Source of the DNA: Phoronis ovalis
Lineage: Eukaryota > Phoronida > Phoronidae
DNA length: 11,264 nt
NCBI GenBank assembly: GCA_028565635.1
Contig: JAOXYB010054934.1
Location: forward strand, 1-11,264
Direction of reading: 5' to 3'
Position 1 is the first letter of the stretch. Each line of letters begins with the position of its first letter. The translations under genes and the position numbers were made by a program. Under the pieces are notes generated by a model. The model was not told where the DNA came from. It worked only from the letters and a program-made list of their open reading frames with translations, and did not search any database. This document shows positions 8,101 to 11,264 of this stretch, piece by piece.

Positions 8101-9501
8101 TTTTTTTTCAAGCTTTTGAGCAAATGGGTTATAGGTTAAATATAACATCCAAGAATGAATTTGTGTTTTTTCACAACAAAAACAATATCCAGACATGCAT
8201 TGGTTACCTGTGAAAATTTTGCTTGTTTGTTCGATTGATACATCATCCAAAATACCAAATGAATGTTTTGTTGTTTAAATTTCTACAGGTGCGTGATGTG
8301 GAGGCAATTGTCAGACGCTTCAAGACTGATCTCCATAATTGTGTTGGTTATATTCAAGATCCTAAAATGCTCAAAGAAAGCATTAAAGCATTGTACCAGA
8401 AACATGTGCAGGAGGACATTGTAAGTACATTTTTCATAAATAATTAAGTGCTGCTTAGTGTAGCAAATATGCTCATGGTATCAAACATATATGCATTGGA
8501 AGGTGAATAAATGTTTAATCCAAGCAAATGATTATGGCATCGCTGAAGGATTTAGAATAGTCAATATTAAAATATTTTTGTGATTAGTTGATATGTGAAA
8601 CTGTACAATATATTTTATTTCAATTTCAATACTCATTTAGCCAATTCCATAATTTCTTGTCTTTTACAGACTGAATCTGCAAGTGTTGATGCAGACATTC
8701 AGAAAGAATATAGTCGCCAGAGAGAACATTTGGAGAGATCGGTTGCATCACTTCGCAAAAAGCTTGCAAAGGATACGGAGATTCACCGGGCAGATAACGT
8801 TAGAATCATGCAGGTTAGTTGCATATTATACATCCCGATATTCACCGTTCCTTGTGGTTTCCCAGTATTTCATATTAATCACAATATTTTGGAATTTCAC
8901 AAACTATTTTGCAGAAGAGACAGCTTCAAAATCAATGTTATTTACTTCCTGTTAGACTTAAATTGACAGTTCACAGATGCCTCTAATTCTGCTGTCTAAG
9001 CAATAATTTGTAGACATCACATATATTAAATGTTTCGAACTAAATTTACCACACCATTGTGAGTATTATTAAATCAAATTAAATAATCAACATTTTCCTA
9101 TACTAGTACTGTATCCTTCCCATCAATTCCTAAATGTAAAGCAAAATTTGGAATGTTATCACCAACACTCATTGTTTTAATTTCAGGAAAATGTGTCACT
9201 CATTAAAGAGATCAATGACTTGAGACGTGAGCTGAAGATTGCTCGTACACAAGTACATGATTTAGAAGCTGCATTAGGCTTACACAGGAAAAATAATGCG
9301 GACGCTGCAGCGACCCTACAAGCTGTTACCTCCCAAAATAAAAATGCCATGATGGAAAGGGATCTTGAAGAAAGGAACAAGATTATAGATATCCAAAAAA
9401 GTGAAATTAGAAAGTTACGTAATCAGATGAATGAGATAGAGCAAGCTGTTGGAAACAGACCGCCCTCTGGAGGCAAGCTTCCGCCTGTTACGGCACAGTA
9501 A
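1716..9501 (+). CDS. CFAP57: CFAP57 (WDR65), cilia- and flagella-associated WD-repeat coiled-coil protein, complete
   Basis: Join of 1716-2186, 2434-2693, 3064-3232, 3457-3609, 3867-4009, 4295-4460, 4636-4962, 5115-5288, 5447-5608, 5928-6177, 6512-6702, 6868-7200, 7433-7576, 7916-8032, 8289-8420, 8670-8813 and 9187-9501. This gives 3651 bases, or 1216 residues plus TAA, close to the roughly 1250 of human CFAP57. Residues 1 to about 670 are WD repeats (for example [10 protein letters not shown] near 387-396 and MDGAVYEWD near 510-518), and about 676-1200 is a charged coiled coil. In Chlamydomonas, FAP57 helps attach a subset of inner dynein arms, and human CFAP57 mutations impair ciliary or sperm motility. 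All introns are GT-AG and the frame is open across every junction. The start is supported by ACCATG context and by similarity of MSIAIAQ..HIFGL to the vertebrate N-terminus. Introns over 300 bases (2694-3063, 5609-5927, 6178-6511, 7577-7915, 8814-9186) show no further gene. Confidence 0.97.
2434..2693 (+). CDS. CFAP57: CFAP57 coding exon 2 (residues 158-244)
   Basis: Encodes [22 protein letters not shown] and the blade [17 protein letters not shown]. The donor GTAAGT at 2694 leaves two bases of a split codon (phase 2). After this blade, vertebrate CFAP57 has a longer low-complexity linker than is seen here. Confidence 0.94.
3064..3232 (+). CDS. CFAP57: CFAP57 coding exon 3 (residues 244-300)
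   Basis: One base completes the split Leu codon. The exon then reads from MGSISETN through [20 protein letters not shown] to AREIK. The SKGFAC block is shared with vertebrate CFAP57. It ends in phase 0 at GTAGGT. Confidence 0.93.
3457..3609 (+). CDS. CFAP57: CFAP57 coding exon 4 (residues 301-351)
   Basis: A 51-codon exon in phase 0 at both ends. It contains the blade [20 protein letters not shown], very close to the vertebrate sequence at this point. The acceptor is TTTTTCAG and the donor GTAATA. Confidence 0.94.
3867..4009 (+). CDS. CFAP57: CFAP57 coding exon 5 (residues 352-399), with a possible alternative acceptor at 3789
   Basis: Encodes [10 protein letters not shown], then [18 protein letters not shown] and RSIRVWN, a textbook WD blade end. 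The donor GTAGGT at 4010 leaves two bases (phase 2). A stop in frame at 4011-4013 excludes the later GTATAT. A second acceptor (TGCTTTGCAG, ending at 3788) would add 26 in-frame codons. The shorter form matches the family best. Confidence 0.94.
4295..4460 (+). CDS. CFAP57: CFAP57 coding exon 6 (residues 399-454)
   Basis: One base completes the split Cys codon. The exon then reads [21 protein letters not shown] and [19 protein letters not shown], which is nearly the same as vertebrate CFAP57. It ends RGCRE in phase 0 at GTAAGT. Confidence 0.95.
4636..4962 (+). CDS. CFAP57: CFAP57 coding exon 7 (residues 455-563)
   Basis: The clearest WD repeat is here, with [13 protein letters not shown] (GH dipeptide) followed about 25 residues later by DGAVYEWD. 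It continues with VLKSCSY and [15 protein letters not shown]. The acceptor is TTTTTAG and the donor a weak GTACTA, both in phase 0. Confidence 0.96.
5115..5288 (+). CDS. CFAP57: CFAP57 coding exon 8 (residues 564-621)
   Basis: Encodes [20 protein letters not shown], then [20 protein letters not shown] and [11 protein letters not shown]. The GTSGGT strand matches the vertebrate GTSVGT block. It is in phase 0 at both ends, with donor GTAAGA. Confidence 0.95.
5447..5608 (+). CDS. CFAP57: CFAP57 coding exon 9 (residues 622-675), last WD blade
   Basis: Encodes the final blade, [20 protein letters not shown], then the hinge [16 protein letters not shown] and TKSDLEEK leading into the coiled coil. 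The frame stays open only a few codons past the GTATAT donor, so the exon is short and easily missed. Confidence 0.94.
5928..6177 (+). CDS. CFAP57: CFAP57 coding exon 10 (residues 676-759), start of coiled coil
   Basis: Encodes the block [20 protein letters not shown] and [20 protein letters not shown], which is almost the same as in vertebrates. It ends KELQDL plus one base (phase 1, the only phase-1 junction in the gene) at a GTGGGT donor at 6178. The exon 11 acceptor supplies the matching two bases. Confidence 0.94.
6512..6702 (+). CDS. CFAP57: CFAP57 coding exon 11 (residues 759-822)
   Basis: Two bases complete the split Glu codon. The exon then reads [20 protein letters not shown] and ends TQLDQ in phase 0 at GTAATA. 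The heptad-rich sequence has [16 protein letters not shown] in the same place as the vertebrate protein. Confidence 0.95.
6868..7200 (+). CDS. CFAP57: CFAP57 coding exon 12 (residues 823-933)
   Basis: The largest coiled-coil exon in the middle of the rod. It includes [37 protein letters not shown] and [17 protein letters not shown]. The acceptor is ATATTTTAG and the donor GTAACA, in phase 0. Confidence 0.95.
7433..7576 (+). CDS. CFAP57: CFAP57 coding exon 13 (residues 934-981), most conserved rod segment
   Basis: A 48-codon exon encoding [20 protein letters not shown] and [15 protein letters not shown]. As far as I can recall the vertebrate protein, nearly every residue is the same. It runs phase 0 to phase 0, with acceptor TTTTTTTAACAG and donor GTAAGT. 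Confidence 0.95.
7916..8032 (+). CDS. CFAP57: CFAP57 coding exon 14 (residues 982-1020)
   Basis: A 39-codon symmetric exon encoding [20 protein letters not shown] and [12 protein letters not shown]. The internal ATG at its first codon is not a translation start. It is the Met that follows QIQE of exon 13. The donor is GTAAGC. Confidence 0.95.
8289..8420 (+). CDS. CFAP57: CFAP57 coding exon 15 (residues 1021-1064), break in the coiled coil
   Basis: Encodes [20 protein letters not shown] and [16 protein letters not shown]. The [12 protein letters not shown] stretch has a Pro and aromatic residues and is less heptad-like, so it may be a small folded or hinge element between rod segments. The family shares it. 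The donor is GTAAGT. Confidence 0.94.
8670..8813 (+). CDS. CFAP57: CFAP57 coding exon 16 (residues 1065-1112)
   Basis: Encodes [20 protein letters not shown] and [20 protein letters not shown], ending MQ in phase 0 at a GTTAGT donor. The [10 protein letters not shown] block is a family signature at this point. The acceptor is TCTTTTACAG. Confidence 0.95.
9187..9501 (+). CDS. CFAP57: CFAP57 terminal coding exon (residues 1113-1216)
   Basis: Encodes [20 protein letters not shown], an Ala-rich linker, a last helix ([20 protein letters not shown]) and a short Pro/Gly tail ending at TAA (9499-9501). The middle and tail differ from vertebrates, while the first 35 residues are strongly alike. Confidence 0.95.
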   Translation, partial: ENVSLIKEINDLRRELKIARTQVHDLEAALGLHRKNNADAAATLQAVTSQNKNAMMERDLEERNKIIDIQKSEIRKLRNQMNEIEQAVGNRPPSGGKLPPVTAQ

Positions 9502-9980
9502 ACTGAACTTTCTTGTTGTTGTACCTGTCTTTACTTTTCTTAGTTTTTACTAAAATTTACTTTGAAATTTATTGATTGCATCTATGTGCTATTTACTGCA
9601 TATCAGCATTAAGTTCTATAACACTGAAATGTGTATTCATACCATTTAACATTTTACCAGGAAAATAAGGAAATCGTGCTGTGCAACTGCTATTAAGTAA
9701 AATTCAGCAGTGGAGGATCATATTATACAATATTTTATTAGAGCAAGCATTTTTACAATGCTGCAAGTCTTTTCTGAAGTTACTACACACAATTTTTGAC
9801 AAGAATTTTCCTTTTCTAAAATCTATATTTAAGATTTTTGTAGGATGTGTATATATTTTGTAAATATTTAACCCTATCTGTTCCATATATGTATTGGAAT
9901 AGCAAGTAGTATTTGCATAAATGTTTTTCTGTATGTATATTTTGAGAAATATGTATAATTAAAAATATATTTTACACGAA
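9502..9980 (+). other. CFAP57: CFAP57 3' untranslated region (end approximate)
   Basis: AT-rich, without a supported open frame or RNA gene. The likely end follows the ATTAAA signal at 9958. A later AATAAA at 10107 would extend the transcript into the TECR 3' UTR on the other strand. Confidence 0.6.
9958..9963 (+). terminator. CFAP57: Candidate CFAP57 poly(A) signal ATTAAA
   Basis: ATTAAA is the commonest variant of the animal poly(A) signal. It lies 457 bases past the CFAP57 stop and before the TECR 3' end. A canonical AATAAA on the plus strand at 10107-10112 is an alternative. Cleavage sites cannot be read from the sequence. Confidence 0.5.
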
Positions 9981-10002
9981 AGTGATTGTTTAATATGTGA
10001 AA

Positions 10003-10008
10003 TTTATT
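10003..10008 (-). terminator. TECR: Candidate TECR poly(A) signal AATAAA
   Basis: TTTATT on the plus strand reads AATAAA on the minus strand, 286 bases past the TECR stop. It is the only canonical signal between that stop and this point. A weaker ATTAAA on the same strand follows at 9994-9989. The TECR 3' UTR would therefore run from 10293 to roughly 9985. Confidence 0.6.
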
Positions 10009-10293
10009 TGTATTGAATATTGGTCATGTAGTAATATCAACACTAACCACTAGATAACCAATCATTCAGCCAAACTCAATTGACAAAACTACACAAGTTT
10101 CTTTAAAATAAAGATATTTTATATTGATTGTAAAGCTTCTCTATCCACTGATAGAACTGACAATCACAACACTTTGTTCAAATTATCAACACATTAAATT
10201 TCAACAATTTATCATTTCAGTGGCTTAAACAAATTATGCGATACAAAAATGTCTAAATCAGGAGGTAAAATTAATAGTTATCTTAGAAAGCAA

Positions 10294-10421
10294 TCACAGC
10301 AAAAAGGGGATAATAGGTTTTCTTATTCTGGGATAGTCTTTGAATTCTTTCTTATAGTTTCTGTGCTTTCCCATTGCCCACACTGACATCTGGTAGAAAC
10401 CAGCTAACATAAATAAACCAG
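10294..10421 (-). CDS. TECR: TECR last coding exon
   Basis: The acceptor TTTTCAG (ending at 10422) opens an exon whose first two bases complete the Ala codon split by the intron. It encodes [20 protein letters not shown], then [20 protein letters not shown] and L, with a TGA stop at 10296-10294. The C-terminal PIIPFLL is diagnostic of TECR. The exon is only 42 codons and carries no upstream ATG, so a simple ORF scan misses it. Confidence 0.94.
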
Positions 10422-10944
10422 CTGAAAATTTTATAATTATCAGAATTAGTATTTAGTTTCCTTTATAATCTACAGGTAGCTAATGATTCATGGTGTTTTT
10501 AAAGTAATCTGATAGCTAGTACTTATCACCTGATTTTTTGCTTTTAATGATGCAAACTTCTTTTTAGGCTTGCACATTACCATGCTGAATTACCTTGACA
10601 AGATGAAGGTTCAACAGTCTTTCCATTATTTATACAAAAACAAACTAAATAAGAGTATTTGACAATTAATGACTTAAGTTAAATATTGCTGCAATTTTCC
10701 TCACTAGCAAAAAAAAATACTCTCTAATATATAGTCTTCTTATCAAAACCAGAGAAGCTGCAGGAATGATAAGTTTGAGTAAATGTCACAACATGCATAA
10801 AGCAATTACCTGGTAAACATTGGGTCATAACCGTAAATGACAGCCATGCTCCTACTTCATAGGTGTAGTTAGGACAGGAAACCAGTTTGAACAACCAAGT
10901 GAATGGATTAACTCCTGCATAAGGTATGCATCTTTCTTTAGTAC
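10294..10944 (-). CDS. TECR: TECR, very-long-chain trans-2-enoyl-CoA reductase, 3' part (last two coding exons)
   Basis: Partial gene: join of 10810-10944 and 10294-10421, with the rest beyond the right edge. The joined frame gives about 86 C-terminal residues. It reads [20 protein letters not shown], then [20 protein letters not shown], and ends IPFLL. Human TECR has the same plan: [34 protein letters not shown] and a PIIPFLL end. The enzyme is an ER membrane protein of the steroid 5-alpha-reductase-like family. It uses NADPH for the last step of each very-long-chain fatty acid elongation cycle. The NYTYE segment belongs to the catalytic region, and hydrophobic stretches on both sides fit membrane helices. 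TECR rather than TECRL is preferred from overall similarity by eye, but the paralogue cannot be excluded. Confidence 0.93.
10810..10944 (-). CDS. TECR: TECR penultimate coding exon
   Basis: The acceptor GCTTGTAG (ending at 10945) and a GTAATT donor at 10809 bound a 135-base exon with two bases of split codon at its start and one at its end. It encodes [33 protein letters not shown] and MTQCLP. The intron between it and the last exon (10422-10809) shows nothing recognisable. Confidence 0.94.
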
Positions 10945-11264
10945 CTACAAGCCAGACAATCACAGTGCAGGCATACATCAACTATACAACACAGTTAATA
11001 ATTAGTTTAAAGTACTATTCGGTAGAAATTTGATTTATGAGAGCAGTATATGTGAGAATTTTGTAAAATGACACAAGAAGAGTTTTTCTACAGTTTCAAA
11101 ATAAATTTAACTCACTTTAAATAAATTTCATGACTTTTATCTTAGTTTCAAAGCTCCAATGATCTCAAACCAGCTGGGTACTTTTTAAAAAAGGAGACAA
11201 GATTAGTATGTGAAATTGTTTTGAACAAGAAATTAATACTTGAGATAACTTATTATGCAACTCT
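10945..11264 (-). other. TECR: TECR intron, partial
   Basis: AT-rich sequence upstream (on the minus strand) of the penultimate TECR exon, running to the right edge. No coding segment with TECR similarity, repeat or RNA gene is visible on either strand. Confidence 0.7.

Noticed and set aside
7882-8250. Minus-strand 122-codon frame with cysteine-rich hydrophobic sequence
   Set aside because: It is the antisense of exon 14 and its following intron. The hydrophobic look comes from reading the reverse of Lys/Glu-rich coiled-coil codons.
9681-9886. Open frames on both strands in the CFAP57 3' UTR
   Set aside because: Both have low-complexity hydrophobic translations, no start context or family likeness, and lie between a clear stop codon and a poly(A) signal.
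10724-10809. C-terminal part of the minus-strand open frame that holds the TECR penultimate exon
   Set aside because: After the conserved MTQCLP the frame runs past a GTAATT donor into intron. The family sequence resumes in the exon at 10294-10421 instead.

Overview
The window is AT-rich nuclear DNA from an intron-rich animal. It carries parts or all of three protein-coding genes, each split by short GT-AG introns (about 135 to 480 bases). The encoded proteins are close to their vertebrate counterparts but not identical, and the introns are compact, so an invertebrate metazoan is the best guess. The sequence alone does not settle the phylum. I saw no bacterial-type genes, CRISPR array, tRNA, rRNA or intact transposon.

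Left part (1 to about 900, minus strand): the first two coding exons of an ALKBH7-like mitochondrial Fe(II)/2-oxoglutarate dioxygenase. Exon 1 (474-800) carries a basic, hydrophobic N-terminus and ends in the family signature RYEYDHWD. Exon 2 (64-237) carries the HVD metal-binding motif. Just beyond exon 2, at the left edge, lies a second, 70-base-offset copy of the exon segment that encodes this HxD motif. Three of the four differences between the copies are silent.

Promoter region (801 to about 1203): ALKBH7 (leftward) and CFAP57 (rightward) are arranged head to head. The region holds a 14-base perfect palindrome, a forkhead-type site, an inverted CCAAT box and a full RFX X-box. This is the kind of combination expected for a motile-cilium gene.

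Centre (about 1130 to 9980, plus strand): a complete CFAP57 (WDR65) gene. It has an inferred noncoding first exon with a GTAAGT donor at 1204, then 17 coding exons giving a predicted 1216-residue protein. Residues 1 to about 670 form the WD-repeat half, and about 676 to 1200 form a long coiled coil. The product is an axonemal scaffold linked to inner dynein arms. Thirteen of the sixteen coding introns are phase 0.

Right part (about 9985 to the right edge, minus strand): the last two coding exons of TECR, the very-long-chain trans-2-enoyl-CoA reductase of the ER. TECR converges on CFAP57, and the candidate poly(A) signals of the two genes lie within about 50 bases of each other.

The three genes have unrelated jobs (mitochondrial oxygenase, cilium scaffold, fatty-acid elongation). 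Nothing suggests that they form a functional cluster. The only shared features are the divergent promoter and the tail-to-tail 3' ends.
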